Shown here: in pieces, positions 1-9,686 of the stretch
Position numbering within the stretch: the stretch's first letter is position 1
Layout of the letters: each line of letters starts with the position of its first letter
Origin: Saccharibacillus sacchari DSM 19268
GTDB lineage: Bacteria; Bacillota; Bacilli; Paenibacillales; Paenibacillaceae
Direction: 5' to 3'
Assembly: GCF_000585395.1 (NCBI RefSeq)
Contig: NZ_KK073875.1
Location: 5,949,631 to 6,013,630 of the forward strand
DNA length: 64,000 nucleotides
The notes under the pieces: generated by a model
Told to the model about the DNA's origin: nothing
The model's input: the letters and a program-made list of their open reading frames with translations, nothing else
Database searches by the model: none
Made by a program: the position numbers and the translations under genes

Positions 1-25
1 TACCTTTCTCTATCCCCTTGACCTA

Positions 26-232
26 AAAAGAGCTGTCCCTAAGCTAATCTAGGCCATGTACGCAAACTCAACGACGTGCATCTTGACCTGTCTTTTCGCC
101 CTCTTCGGCGTCATTTTCCTTTGACGTGCCCCGGCACGCCTTCAGGAAAATTCCTTGCCGAGAACGAAAATCCAGCTCAATCTGCTCCCGGCGGAGTTTG
201 CTTACACGCCCTAGCTTAGGACAGCCTCTTTT
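26..232. terminator. Terminator-like hairpin split by a 166-bp element
   Basis: The left arm (26-44) and right arm (214-232) are nearly perfect reverse complements (AAAAGAGCTGTCCCTAAGC against GCTTAGGACAGCCTCTTTT) and end in A and T runs, as in a bidirectional intrinsic terminator. The whole repeat copy 1 sits in what would be the loop. The gene it served is outside the window or is the qox operon. Confidence 0.5.
49..214 (-). repeat. 166-bp inverted-repeat element, copy 1
   Basis: This copy, read on the minus strand, differs from copy 3 (59975-60140) at about 4 of 166 positions. It starts with CTAGGGCGTGTA and ends with the inverted form of the same sequence, giving ~20-bp terminal inverted repeats, and carries an internal palindrome around GCGTGCC/GGCACG. 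No transposase is encoded. It resembles a MITE-like non-autonomous element; the family is not recognised. Confidence 0.8.
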
Positions 233-394
233 GTATCTTTTCCATGTCTTGAATTTGGCGGTCACATATCGCCTAATCCGACCTCTTGTCTTCTCTCACC
301 CCAGCAGCCTGCTTCGGCGGGTTCTTGGGTTGGGATAGGTTCGATTTCTCCCGCAGCGTCTCCCCGCTCCAGCCCAGGAATTAAAACTCCCCAA

Positions 395-425
395 CAAAAA
401 AAGAGCCCGCCGAAGCGAGCCCTTC
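395..425 (-). terminator. Intrinsic terminator of qoxABCD
   Basis: A GC-rich 8-bp stem with a TTCG loop is followed on the minus strand by a run of seven T. It lies just after the qoxD stop codon. Confidence 0.75.
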
Positions 426-432
426 CCTCATC

Positions 433-777
433 CTACATTTTCATACCGATCGAGTTATTACCCATGATCCAGATCGAACCGACAACGACAGTCAACAGGA
501 TCAGAACCCCGAAGATCAGCGTAATCAGGTTCCAACGAGGTTGTTCTCCATCACGCACGTGCATGAAGAAGATCAACTGAACCAGGAATTGCAGGGTCGC
601 CGTTACCATGATCACTGCAATCGTGGCTGTACGTCCCATCATATCGTTCAACACGACAACGAGCGGAATGATCGTCAGCACGATCGAAATGATATAACCG
701 ATGATGTAGGACTTAAGCGAGCCGTGCTCGTGACGTTCCCCACCGTGGCTGTTATGCGCGTTATTGTGATCCGCCAT
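433..777 (-). CDS. qoxD: Quinol oxidase subunit IV
   Basis: This 114-residue protein is the small membrane subunit of a heme-copper quinol oxidase and belongs to the CyoD/QoxD family. It has a His-rich cytoplasmic N-terminus and three predicted membrane helices (about residues 23-43, 50-72 and 85-105), with the family motif FFMHV before the last helix. A GGAGGTGAT ribosome binding site precedes the ATG. It is the last gene of the operon, starts one base after the qoxC stop codon and is followed by a terminator. In known enzymes this subunit supports assembly rather than catalysis. Confidence 0.92.
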   Translation of the reverse strand: MADHNNAHNSHGGERHEHGSLKSYIIGYIISIVLTIIPLVVVLNDMMGRTATIAVIMVTATLQFLVQLIFFMHVRDGEQPRWNLITLIFGVLILLTVVVGSIWIMGNNSIGMKM

Positions 778-778
778 C

Positions 779-1396
779 TTACATCACCTCCATCAGGTAC
801 ACGATCGAGAGCAGGAAGATCCAGACCGCGTCCAAGAAGTGCCAGTACAAGCTGAATACCGTAACTTTGCCCTTGGTATCGTCCGTAAGGCCGCGGCGAA
901 CGATCTGAATGATAATCGCGATCATCCAGAACAGGCCGACGGTAACGTGAACGCCGTGCGTGCCGACCAGCGTGAAGAATGCCGACCAGTATGCGCTTGT
1001 TTGCAGCGTCGCGCCTTCATGGATCAAGTGCAGGAACTCGTTGACTTCCAAGTACAGGAAGCCTGCGCCGAGCAGTCCGGTGATCACCAACCAGATAATC
1101 ATCTGCTTGATCTTGTTTTGGTGCATCGCCAGAACGGCTACACCGCTTGTGAAGCTACTGGTCAAGAGCAGGAACGTCGAAATGATGATCCCGTTCATTT
1201 CCAACAGTTCCGCGCCGGTTACGTTGCCGTCTGTGCCGCCGCGAAGAACGATGAATGTCGCAAACAACGTTGCGAACATGATAACGTCGGTTACAAGGAA
1301 AATCCAGAAACCGAGCAGTTTCAGATCCTGAGGGTCGTGGTGACCCGCAGCGTGATGATCATGATGGTCCGAGCCATGCGCCGGAGACTGTGCCAT
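779..1396 (-). CDS. qoxC: Quinol oxidase subunit III
   Basis: This 205-residue protein is subunit III of the aa3/bo3-type quinol oxidase. It has a His-rich N-terminal tail and five predicted membrane helices, with the signature GTHGVHVTVG in the fourth segment. Length and helix count fit QoxC/CyoC (about 204 residues) rather than the longer subunit III of cytochrome c oxidases. Its ATG overlaps the qoxB stop codon (TAATG), which implies translational coupling. In the family the subunit stabilises subunit I and has no redox centre. Confidence 0.93.
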   Translation of the reverse strand: MAQSPAHGSDHHDHHAAGHHDPQDLKLLGFWIFLVTDVIMFATLFATFIVLRGGTDGNVTGAELLEMNGIIISTFLLLTSSFTSGVAVLAMHQNKIKQMIIWLVITGLLGAGFLYLEVNEFLHLIHEGATLQTSAYWSAFFTLVGTHGVHVTVGLFWMIAIIIQIVRRGLTDDTKGKVTVFSLYWHFLDAVWIFLLSIVYLMEVM

Positions 1397-3366
1397 TATA
1401 CCGACCCCCTTAACGTCGCTTCAGTACGCTCAATTTCTTCAACCGGAATGTAGTATTCCGCTTTGTGAGCGCTGAACGAGCGAGCGAACATACAAATGAA
1501 TACGCCGATCAGACCTGGAATTGCCATCCACAGCCAGTGGAAGACCAGACCGAAGCCGAGAACGAACCAGCAGGCGCCCATGATCGGACCAATTGCTGAG
1601 TTTTTCGGCATATGAATCGGTTCGATCGGTCCGTGCTGCCAAGGCTTCTCGCCTCTGGCACGGCGTTCTTTCTCTTCCCACCACTCGTCGCGGCTGTGAA
1701 CTTGCGGAATAACCGCGAAGTTGTATTCCGGCGCCGGCGAAGGAATCGAGAATTCCAACGTGCGTCCATCCCAGATATCGCCTGTTGTATCTTTTTCATG
1801 ACGGAAAATACTGTAACCGATCTGCGCTACCTGGAACAGGAAGGCAAGACCCATGATGTACGCGCCGATCGTCGAAGCCACGTTCAGACCCTGCCAATCC
1901 GGGTTGCTGAATACGCTGATCCGGCGCGTCATGCCGTCGAGGCCGACGAGGTATTGCGGCATGAAGCAGACATAGAAACCGATATTCCAGAGCCAGAATG
2001 CCCATTTGCCGAGATACTCGTTAAGCTTGAAGCCGAACATCTTCGGCCACCAGTAGTACAGACCCGCGAAGTAACCGAATACGACGCCTCCGATCAACAC
2101 TTGGTGGAAGTGGGCAATCAGGAAGTAACTGTTGTGGAACTGGAAGTCCGCTGGTGCAACCGACAGCATAACCCCCGTCATCCCGCCGACAACGAATGCC
2201 GGTATGAACGCGATCGTCCACATCATCGGGGTCGGGAAGGTGATCCTGCCCTTGTACATGGTAAACAGCCAGTTGAATATCTTGACCCCGGTCGGAATCG
2301 CGATAATCATCGTCGTGACTGCGAAGAACGCATTAACGTTCGCGCCGGAGCCCATCGTGAAGAAGTGGTGAGCCCAAGTGAAGAACGAGATGATACTGAT
2401 GATAACCATGGCGAATACCATGGAAGCGTAGCCGAACAGCCGTTTTCTCGCGAAGGTCGCAACCGTCTCGGAGAATACGCCGAAGGCTGGCAGAACGACG
2501 ATATACACTTCCGGGTGACCCCACATCCAGATGAGGTTGATATACATCATCGGGTTGCCGCCGCCGTCAAGCGTGAAGAAATGGGCGCCGAAGAAGCGGT
2601 CCATAAAGAGCAGCAGCAGCGTGATCGTCAAGATCGGGAAGGCGAAAATGATCGTTGTCGAAGCAGCGAATACCGACCACGTAAACATCGGCATTTTCAT
2701 CATCGTCATGCCCGGAGCACGCATTTTGAGGATTGTGACGATAAAGTTGATACCGGACGCAAGGGAACCGATACCCGATATCTGGATACCCCAAATGTAG
2801 AAGTTTTGTCCGACGCCCGGGTTAAATTGCGAACCGGAGAGCGGCGGGTAGGCAAGCCATCCGGCATCCGGAGAACCGCCGATGACGAACGACAGGTTGA
2901 ACAGCATGGCGCCGGCGAAGAACAGCCAGAAGCTTAGCGAGTTCAGGAAAGGGAAAGCAACGTCTCGCGCGCCGATTTGAAGCGGCACGATGATGTTGAA
3001 CAAACCGAACATGAGAGGCATAGCCATGAAGAAGATCATGACAACGCCGTGCGTCGTGAAGATTTGGTTATAGTGATCGGCTTCCAGGAAGTTCAAATCC
3101 GGGAAGGCTAACTGAGTCCGCATCATGACGGCATCGACGCCGCCGCGGAACAGCATCACGATCGCAGCAAGGATATACATGATCCCGATCTTTTTATGAT
3201 CGACGGTCGTGAGCCAGCCTTTCCAGAGCCAACCCCATTTTTTGAAGTAGGTCAGTACGAATACGATCCCGAGTGTCGCCAGAACGATCGACACGTCCGC
3301 GCCGTAGATCAGCGGATCGCCCGTTACAAAAAACTCGGATGCGAACTCTTTGATATTATCGAGCAT
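1396..3366 (-). CDS. qoxB: Quinol oxidase subunit I (heme-copper catalytic subunit)
   Basis: This 656-residue membrane protein is the catalytic subunit that reduces oxygen to water and pumps protons. The metal ligands are visible: H106 and H421 for the low-spin heme, H284, H333 and H334 for CuB, H419 for the high-spin heme, and Y288 of the HPEVY motif for the His-Tyr cross-link. R74, D78, H98 and Q101 occupy the places of the quinol-site residues known in E. coli CyoB. The 656-residue length fits QoxB/CyoB, with an extra N-terminal helix compared with CtaD. Whether heme A or O is used cannot be read from the sequence, so cyoB is an alternative name. Confidence 0.95.
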   Translation of the reverse strand: MLDNIKEFASEFFVTGDPLIYGADVSIVLATLGIVFVLTYFKKWGWLWKGWLTTVDHKKIGIMYILAAIVMLFRGGVDAVMMRTQLAFPDLNFLEADHYNQIFTTHGVVMIFFMAMPLMFGLFNIIVPLQIGARDVAFPFLNSLSFWLFFAGAMLFNLSFVIGGSPDAGWLAYPPLSGSQFNPGVGQNFYIWGIQISGIGSLASGINFIVTILKMRAPGMTMMKMPMFTWSVFAASTTIIFAFPILTITLLLLFMDRFFGAHFFTLDGGGNPMMYINLIWMWGHPEVYIVVLPAFGVFSETVATFARKRLFGYASMVFAMVIISIISFFTWAHHFFTMGSGANVNAFFAVTTMIIAIPTGVKIFNWLFTMYKGRITFPTPMMWTIAFIPAFVVGGMTGVMLSVAPADFQFHNSYFLIAHFHQVLIGGVVFGYFAGLYYWWPKMFGFKLNEYLGKWAFWLWNIGFYVCFMPQYLVGLDGMTRRISVFSNPDWQGLNVASTIGAYIMGLAFLFQVAQIGYSIFRHEKDTTGDIWDGRTLEFSIPSPAPEYNFAVIPQVHSRDEWWEEKERRARGEKPWQHGPIEPIHMPKNSAIGPIMGACWFVLGFGLVFHWLWMAIPGLIGVFICMFARSFSAHKAEYYIPVEEIERTEATLRGSV

Positions 3367-3428
3367 TAGGGAGCTCCTTTCGTTGCATTGATTGTTCAGG
3401 CTCTTTTACATCCGGTATGATCCGAATC

Positions 3429-4397
3429 TTAGTGGCCGTTGTGCGAAGAAGAATCTTCTTCCGAGTTCGCGGCGTCTGCCGATGTCGTACCTTCCGTCTC
3501 GTCAGCCGATGCGCTTCCGTGCTGGTGAAGCTCTGCACCGTCATGCATGTACTTGGTTACGATACGCTCGTAAATACCTTCGGGGAACGAAGAGTACAAG
3601 GTAGGCTCTTCTTTTTCCGTAGGCTTCGACATTTCTTCGTACGATTCGTCGGTGATCGTGTTCGGCGAGCTTTTCGCCTCTTGAATCCATTGCTCGTACT
3701 CGGCGTCGCTGGTCGCGTGAACGTCGAAGGTCATGTTTTCGAAATGTTCACCCGTGAAGTTAGCCGCTGTACCGAAGTACGTTCCCGGCTCGTCGGCTTG
3801 CAAATGCAGAGCCATGGACATGCCGGACATCGCATAAATCTGTCCGCCCAATTCCGGAATCCAGAACGAGTTCATCGGCGAATCGGCCGTCAACTCGAAG
3901 CGTACCGGACGGTCTTCCGGAATCGTGATCGTATTGACGGTCGCAATTCCTTCCTCCGGATACAGGAACAGCCATTTCCAGTTCAGCGATACGACCTGGA
4001 TGGTTACCTCTTCCTTATCGGACTTGAGAGCTTTGGCCGGCTCCAGTTCGTGCGTATAACGCACGGTGATAACGGCCAGAACGATAATGATGACAATCGG
4101 AATTCCCCACCAGATCGTCTCTAGCAGGTTGCTGTGCGCCCATTCCGGCTTATAGTCGGCCTTCTTGTTGCTGGCCCGATAGCGCCATACAATGATGAAC
4201 GTAATAATCAACACCGGCACGATAATAATCGAGCACAAAATAACGGTGATAATCATCAGGTCCAATTGCTTGGCTGCGATCGGTCCTTTCGGGTCGAGAA
4301 CCATATAGTCCGCGCATCCCGAGAGCAACAGCATCGTCATTACGAGAACGACGGCCGAGAAAGCTGCGCGAACGAGCGATCTTCGTTTTTTGCCCAT
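3429..4397 (-). CDS. qoxA: Quinol oxidase subunit II (lipoprotein)
   Basis: This 322-residue subunit begins at the ATG preceded by GAGGGG; an upstream ATG at 4427 lacks a good site. It has a lipoprotein signal with lipobox LLSGC (Cys28), two membrane helices (about 45-70 and 90-112) and an extracytoplasmic cupredoxin domain. The Cys and His ligands of a CuA centre are absent, which separates quinol oxidases from cytochrome c oxidases. The C-terminal tail is rich in Glu, Ser and Thr. It is the first gene of qoxABCD. Confidence 0.93.
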   Translation of the reverse strand: MGKKRRSLVRAAFSAVVLVMTMLLLSGCADYMVLDPKGPIAAKQLDLMIITVILCSIIIVPVLIITFIIVWRYRASNKKADYKPEWAHSNLLETIWWGIPIVIIIVLAVITVRYTHELEPAKALKSDKEEVTIQVVSLNWKWLFLYPEEGIATVNTITIPEDRPVRFELTADSPMNSFWIPELGGQIYAMSGMSMALHLQADEPGTYFGTAANFTGEHFENMTFDVHATSDAEYEQWIQEAKSSPNTITDESYEEMSKPTEKEEPTLYSSFPEGIYERIVTKYMHDGAELHQHGSASADETEGTTSADAANSEEDSSSHNGH

Positions 4398-4513
4398 GTG
4401 GATCCCCTCTCTTTGTTGAACGCTCAATAAAATCCGATAAGCATTTCACACATTAAAACGCAACTTTGATTCTACACTTAAAGATACCAGAAATGAACAG
4501 CTTTTTCGAAAAG

Positions 4514-4541
4514 TTTTGACTTTGTTAACAAAGATGTCAAA
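4514..4541 (-). promoter_or_regulatory. Operator-like dyad in probable qox promoter
   Basis: The 14-bp perfect palindrome CTTTGTTAACAAAG (4520-4533) is flanked by TTTGAC and GTCAAA, making a longer imperfect dyad about 120 bp upstream of qoxA. On the minus strand TTGACA (4540-4535) could be a -35 box with the palindrome in the spacer; the matching -10 box is weak. The binding protein is unknown. Confidence 0.4.
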
Positions 4542-4848
4542 CTATTTGCTTCTTTTCGTGATATTGAGCCTTGAAAAGCCTTATTTCAGCATAGCCGCTT
4601 CCCTTCGATAAGTGACTAATCTTCTACTCCCCTCTCACTTTATTTCAAATTTTAATTTTCTCTTCCTTTATATACGCTCTAATCCCTTTTAACGTCTTCC
4701 GGTCCCTTGCTAAACATTTTTATGCGCGCTTCACTCCTTCATATGACTTTATTATCTTATCGGATACGACACCGGTTAACATCCTATTCAGTTGGCATTT
4801 TCTCTGACATTTTTGTGACATTTATCATAGATGAATTTCCGATTCCGC

Positions 4849-4893
4849 AAAAAAAACCTCGATCGGCTCTTTTGCGAGCTTTATCGAGGTTTT
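4849..4893. terminator. Bidirectional intrinsic terminator
   Basis: AACCTCGAT and ATCGAGGTT form the stem, bordered by an A run on the left and a T run on the right, so it can stop transcripts from either side. The GH1 gene (minus strand) ends 300 bp upstream of it. Confidence 0.65.
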
Positions 4894-5188
4894 GACCGTA
4901 TAGGTTTTTCGTTTTTAAGTTGGCTCGGAGGCTAAAGGATCGCATGTTCGTTAGAACGCTCATTTTCGGAATTTGCAACCCGTAACGGATCGTATGGACG
5001 CTTAGACAGGAAAAACGAACAAAATCGGCTCAGGAAGCTGCTTTTTTACCGCTAAGCTCCGTCTCGATCCGCTAAAAATCTCACAGCCCCAATTCGAGGT
5101 TCTAAGCGTCATGTCGATCCGTTGCAGGGCATCGTCTCCGGATTGCGCTTGCCGCTTACTCGCAAGACGTCCGCGTTTCGTTGCTACA

Positions 5189-6538
<1,350 letters not shown>

Positions 6539-6966
6539 GTTTGTTCCTCCATAGGCTTGTTAGGTTTTATTAAACCGTCGGCTGGGGACTCCGGGAAAGT
6601 TTCGCCAGCTTATGCTTACGATGTGCCTTTCTTCGAAAGGCTTTGGGTCGCGTGTTGAAATCGGGAAGCAGGATTGGACAACGATGAAGCTTCCCGATTT
6701 CAAAGGCGAACATTTCATTCCTCAGCTGAAACTTCCCAAAGCCTTAGGCCGGGTTAAATCAAAACTCCCACAACCCGTAAGTTGTTGGGCAGGGTAAAGC
6801 TGCGGCCTTTGTAGCTAAGGCCGCGCAATATAAAGTCGGAGCCATTGAATGCAGCGGCTCAATGGTAAAACAGGCATGAAAGGCAGAAAAGTTCGCCGCT
6901 CTAAAAGAGCCAGCATCAAACATCGCTAAGCTTTGCACAACACAAAAGTCTAAGCTTGGCTGGCGG
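6539..6966. other. Hairpin-rich region between GH95 and GH1 genes
   Basis: No gene is visible. From the GH95 stop towards the GH1 start there are several small hairpins, for example 6803-6825 (GCGGCCTTTGTAGCTAAGGCCGC) and a pair around GAGCCATTGA/CGGCTCAATGG, then the long hairpin repeat at 6580-6760. None has a clear T run, so they look more like RNA processing or folding elements than simple terminators. Confidence 0.5.
6580..6760. repeat. Long hairpin repeat, diverged copy (E1)
   Basis: The inner stem TTGAAATCGGGAAGC (6655-6669) pairs perfectly with GCTTCCCGATTTCAA (6688-6702). An outer stem pairs GGGAAAGTTTC with GAAACTTCCC. The segment GGTCGCGTGTTGAA ... TTCAAAGGCGAAC is shared with the copy at 32195-32342 although the paired bases differ, so the fold is kept while the sequence changes. 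Confidence 0.6.
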
Positions 6967-9318
6967 CTATTTGAAAGTAACGGTGGTGCTTTCGCCGGCG
7001 ACCAGATTCAGAACGCCTGTGAATTGAGCGGCTTCGTTTGTAGGTACAGGCGAAGATCCTTCAAAGGCGCGCTGCGCGCGCAGACGGATCGGGCCGGAGA
7101 AGTCGGCGGTGATTTCGGCGGATTGGATTTGGCCGTTTTGCCACTTCAGGGAGACGGTATAGCCGCCGCGGGCGCGAAGGCCGCGGACGGAGCCGTCGGG
7201 CCAGGCTGTCGGCAGTACCGGAAGCAGATGCAGCTCGTCCAGATGGCTCTGGAGCAGCAGCTCGGCAATGCCTGCCGTTCCGCCGAAGTTGCCGTCGATC
7301 TGGAACGGCGGATGATCGTCGAACAAGTTCGGGTGCGTCGAGCGTGCCAGCAGCGTATGCACGAAGTGATACGCGTTCTCGCCGTCGAACAGGCGGGCAT
7401 ACAAATTGATCAACCACGCACAACTCCAACCTGTATGCCCGCCGCCGTTGGCAATACGGGCTGCAAGAGAAGCTTTTGCCGCTTCCAGCAGTTCCGGCGT
7501 TTCTTCGCTGTTGATGGAGCGTCCCGGATATACGCCATACAGATGGGAGACGTGGCGGTGTCCCGGCTCGTGCTCCTTCAGTTCGGTGCCCCATTCAAGC
7601 AGGCGACCGTCCGAGCCGACCCGAAGCGGCTGCAAACGTTGCAGCGCAGAGCGGAACTCTGCCGCTTCGGCGCTGCTTAGACCCAAAAGACTTTCCGCTT
7701 CGATCACATGCTCCATGACATCCCGAACAAGAGTCAGATCCATCGCCGATCCGAACGCCGTGCTGCAAGGTTCTCCGTTTTCAGTGACGAAACGATTCTC
7801 CGGCGACGTCGACGGAGCCGTCGTCAGTCGGCCGTCCGGACCTTCGACGAGCCAATCCAACGCGAACAATGCCGCTTCGCGCAGAATCGGATAAGCTTCA
7901 TTGCGCAAGAATGCTTGGTCTTTGGTAAACAAATAATGTTCCCATAGATGCGACGTCAACCATAAGCCGCCCATCGGCCAGAAAGCCCAGCTTGCATCGC
8001 CGCCGGACGGGGTCGACATCCGCCACAGATCCACATTATGGTGCGCGGCCCAGCCGCGGGTTCCGTAATGGATTTTGGCCGTGCGCCGACCCGCATGCGC
8101 CAATTCGCCGATCATTTTCAACATCGGCTCATGACATTCGCCCAGGTTCACGCTCTCGACCGGCCAGTAGTTCATCTGTACATTAATGTTCGACGTGTAG
8201 TTGCTGTTCCACGGCGGTTCGATCTGGTGATTCCAGATCCCTTGCAGGTTGGCAGGCTGAGTTCCCGGACGGGAGCTTCCCATCAGCAGATAACGGCCGT
8301 AATGGAAGTACAGAGCTTCCAGCGCCGGATCGACGGCTCCTTGCTTGTAGGCTTCAAGACGCTCGTCGGTCGGCAGCTCGGCACGTTCTTCCCCGCCGAG
8401 ATTCAGCTCCACGCGTCCGAACAGTGCCGCATGATCGCGAACATGCCGCTCGCGCAAAGCTTGCTCGTCCCATGCCGAAGCCGCCTTCAACCAAGTTTCG
8501 CACAACCGGTCCGGACGACGAGAACCGCTTTCCGGCAGTTTGTCGTATGCTTCAAAGTTAGTCGCCGCCGCGAGCAGCAGCACCGCCCGGTCCGCGCGCC
8601 GAATCTCGACGCGTCCTTCTACGGCACGAACGTTCCCGCCTTCGGCGCGCGTCTTCAATTGAGCTTCAAAACGCATCCCCAGGCCGTCTTCGAACAGAAT
8701 CGCTTCCGGGTGGTCGCGGAAGTAATTCGTCTCCACATGGCTCGGCGCCATGCCCTTGATCGCCAGGCGACCGTCCGTATACGCCGCTGTCTCATAAGGA
8801 AGCAGGCTCTCCAGCGACACGTCAACATCGATCGAACCTGCTTGATCTGCGCTTAACACCACAGCCAGCACCTGATCCGGCTCGCTGATCCATACTTCGC
8901 GGGTAAAACGAACTCCGTCAGCCGTAAAAGTCGTCGTCAGCACACCGTTGGTCAGATCCAGTTCGCGCTCATAGCCCGTCGCTTCTCCGCCGCCGATCCG
9001 GTCAACATACAAGTCGCCGAGAGGCTGATACGCTTCCGTATTCCAGCCCAGCATGCGCAGATTGATGATTTTCTCCGCTTCATCGTACTTCCCCGCAAAA
9101 ATCAACTCTCGCACCTGCTTTAAATAACGCTGTGCATCATAGTTGACCTTATCCCGCGGAAATCCCGACCACAACGTATCCTCGTTCAGCTGCAACCGTT
9201 CCCGGCGATCCCCGCCGAATACCATCGCGCCCAATCGTCCATTCCCTGCCGGCAGCGCTTCTTCCCACCGCTGCGCAGGCTGCTTATACCATAATTTATA
9301 CGTTTGATTCCTCTTCAT
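6967..9318 (-). CDS. Glycoside hydrolase family 95 (alpha-L-fucosidase/galactosidase type)
   Basis: This 783-residue protein has the GH95 layout: an N-terminal beta-sandwich (about 1-250), an (alpha/alpha)6 barrel and a C-terminal beta domain. Family signatures are the Asn pair in [10 protein letters not shown], the Glu in TSPENRF expected to act as general acid, and [12 protein letters not shown] near the C-terminal end of the barrel. GH95 members are inverting alpha-L-fucosidases or alpha-L-galactosidases acting on xyloglucan, milk or other glycans. There is no signal peptide, so it works inside the cell on imported oligosaccharides. It follows five binding-protein genes and precedes the GH1 gene. 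The exact sugar is not readable from the sequence. Confidence 0.9.
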   Translation of the reverse strand: MKRNQTYKLWYKQPAQRWEEALPAGNGRLGAMVFGGDRRERLQLNEDTLWSGFPRDKVNYDAQRYLKQVRELIFAGKYDEAEKIINLRMLGWNTEAYQPLGDLYVDRIGGGEATGYERELDLTNGVLTTTFTADGVRFTREVWISEPDQVLAVVLSADQAGSIDVDVSLESLLPYETAAYTDGRLAIKGMAPSHVETNYFRDHPEAILFEDGLGMRFEAQLKTRAEGGNVRAVEGRVEIRRADRAVLLLAAATNFEAYDKLPESGSRRPDRLCETWLKAASAWDEQALRERHVRDHAALFGRVELNLGGEERAELPTDERLEAYKQGAVDPALEALYFHYGRYLLMGSSRPGTQPANLQGIWNHQIEPPWNSNYTSNINVQMNYWPVESVNLGECHEPMLKMIGELAHAGRRTAKIHYGTRGWAAHHNVDLWRMSTPSGGDASWAFWPMGGLWLTSHLWEHYLFTKDQAFLRNEAYPILREAALFALDWLVEGPDGRLTTAPSTSPENRFVTENGEPCSTAFGSAMDLTLVRDVMEHVIEAESLLGLSSAEAAEFRSALQRLQPLRVGSDGRLLEWGTELKEHEPGHRHVSHLYGVYPGRSINSEETPELLEAAKASLAARIANGGGHTGWSCAWLINLYARLFDGENAYHFVHTLLARSTHPNLFDDHPPFQIDGNFGGTAGIAELLLQSHLDELHLLPVLPTAWPDGSVRGLRARGGYTVSLKWQNGQIQSAEITADFSGPIRLRAQRAFEGSSPVPTNEAAQFTGVLNLVAGESTTVTFK

Positions 9319-9373
9319 TCCGACTAACCCCCGTTTTCAGAAAACGTTTTAGGTCGATCCCGGCCTTCTCCGC

Positions 9374-9387
9374 TGAAAATGCTTACA
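9374..9387. promoter_or_regulatory. cre-like operator upstream of GH95 gene
   Basis: TGAAAATGCTTACA differs from the CcpA cre consensus (TGWAANCGNTWNCA) in the central CG. It lies about 56 bp before the start codon. Confidence 0.4.
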
Positions 9388-9483
9388 CATCCGTTTTCAG
9401 TATAAGACAGCCGCCAAACAGCGTCAATCTTCTTCCTTTAAATTCTCCCTATATTTTTCGACATTTTTCTTTATGCTCTTTCA

Positions 9484-9533
9484 CTTGCCTTTGCCTTTGC
9501 CTTTGCCTTTGCCTTTGCTTTTCCTTGCCTTTG
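9484..9533. repeat. TTTGCC simple-sequence repeat
   Basis: About five consecutive TTTGCC hexamers, then degenerate units. It lies between the terminator of the last binding-protein gene and the GH95 promoter. Confidence 0.85.
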
Positions 9534-9548
9534 AATATTTTTCCCCAT

Positions 9549-9581
9549 CAAAAAAAGGCGGAGCTTAACCCGCCTTTTTTG
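9549..9581. terminator. Terminator after binding-protein gene 1
   Basis: AAAAAAGGCGG and CCGCCTTTTTT pair around an 8-base loop, giving a stem flanked by A and T runs, about 100 bp after the stop codon at 9687. Confidence 0.8.
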
Positions 9582-9601
9582 TGGGAATATTCAATTCGCG
9601 C

Positions 9602-9645
9602 AAGCCCGGCCCAGCGAATTTCTCCCGCAGCGTCCAACCGGGCTT
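9602..9645. repeat. Solo hairpin with the GCTGCGGGAGAAATTCG motif
   Basis: AAGCCCGG and CCGGGCTT enclose, on the minus strand, CGCTGCGGGAGAAATTCG. The same 17-18-mer forms one arm of the long hairpin repeats near 32.5 kb and occurs alone near position 350. Confidence 0.5.
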
Positions 9646-9686
9646 CCCAAGCGAATAGGATTTTCCCGGCAAAAACCGTGCCGGCT

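Larger units (their letters stand above)
1..432. other. Intergenic region at left window edge
   Basis: No convincing gene lies here. The stretch holds one copy of a 166-bp inverted-repeat element (49-214) placed between the arms of a terminator-like hairpin (26-44 and 214-232), then a solo copy of the motif GCTGCGGGAGAAAT read on the minus strand near 342-361, and the terminator of the qox operon. The small open frames here fall within the repeat. Confidence 0.7.
4398..5188. other. Intergenic region between qoxA and the GH1 gene
   Basis: No gene is supported in these ~790 bases. The part next to qoxA is AT-rich and holds a dyad (4514-4541) and probable qox promoter. A bidirectional terminator lies at 4849-4893. 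Nothing else is recognised between 4894 and 5188. Confidence 0.6.
9319..9686. other. GH95 promoter region with simple repeat and terminator
   Basis: From right to left it holds a terminator hairpin (9549-9581), a TTTGCC simple repeat (9484-9533), and cre-like sites at 9374-9387 and around 9339-9351 just upstream of the GH95 start. No gene is visible. Confidence 0.6.

Noticed and set aside
68..265. 65-codon minus-strand frame, and its 60-codon twin at 59939-60121
   Set aside because: Both lie within the 166-bp repeat; copy 2 has a stop in the same frame, so the frame is not conserved.
1612..2937. 441-codon open frame on the plus strand opposite qoxB
   Set aside because: It is the shadow of a conserved gene; composition is rich in Arg, Asp and His with no recognisable domain and no ribosome binding site.
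9484..9533. TTTGCC array as a CRISPR
   Set aside because: The units are 6 bp and contiguous with no spacers; no cas gene is near.
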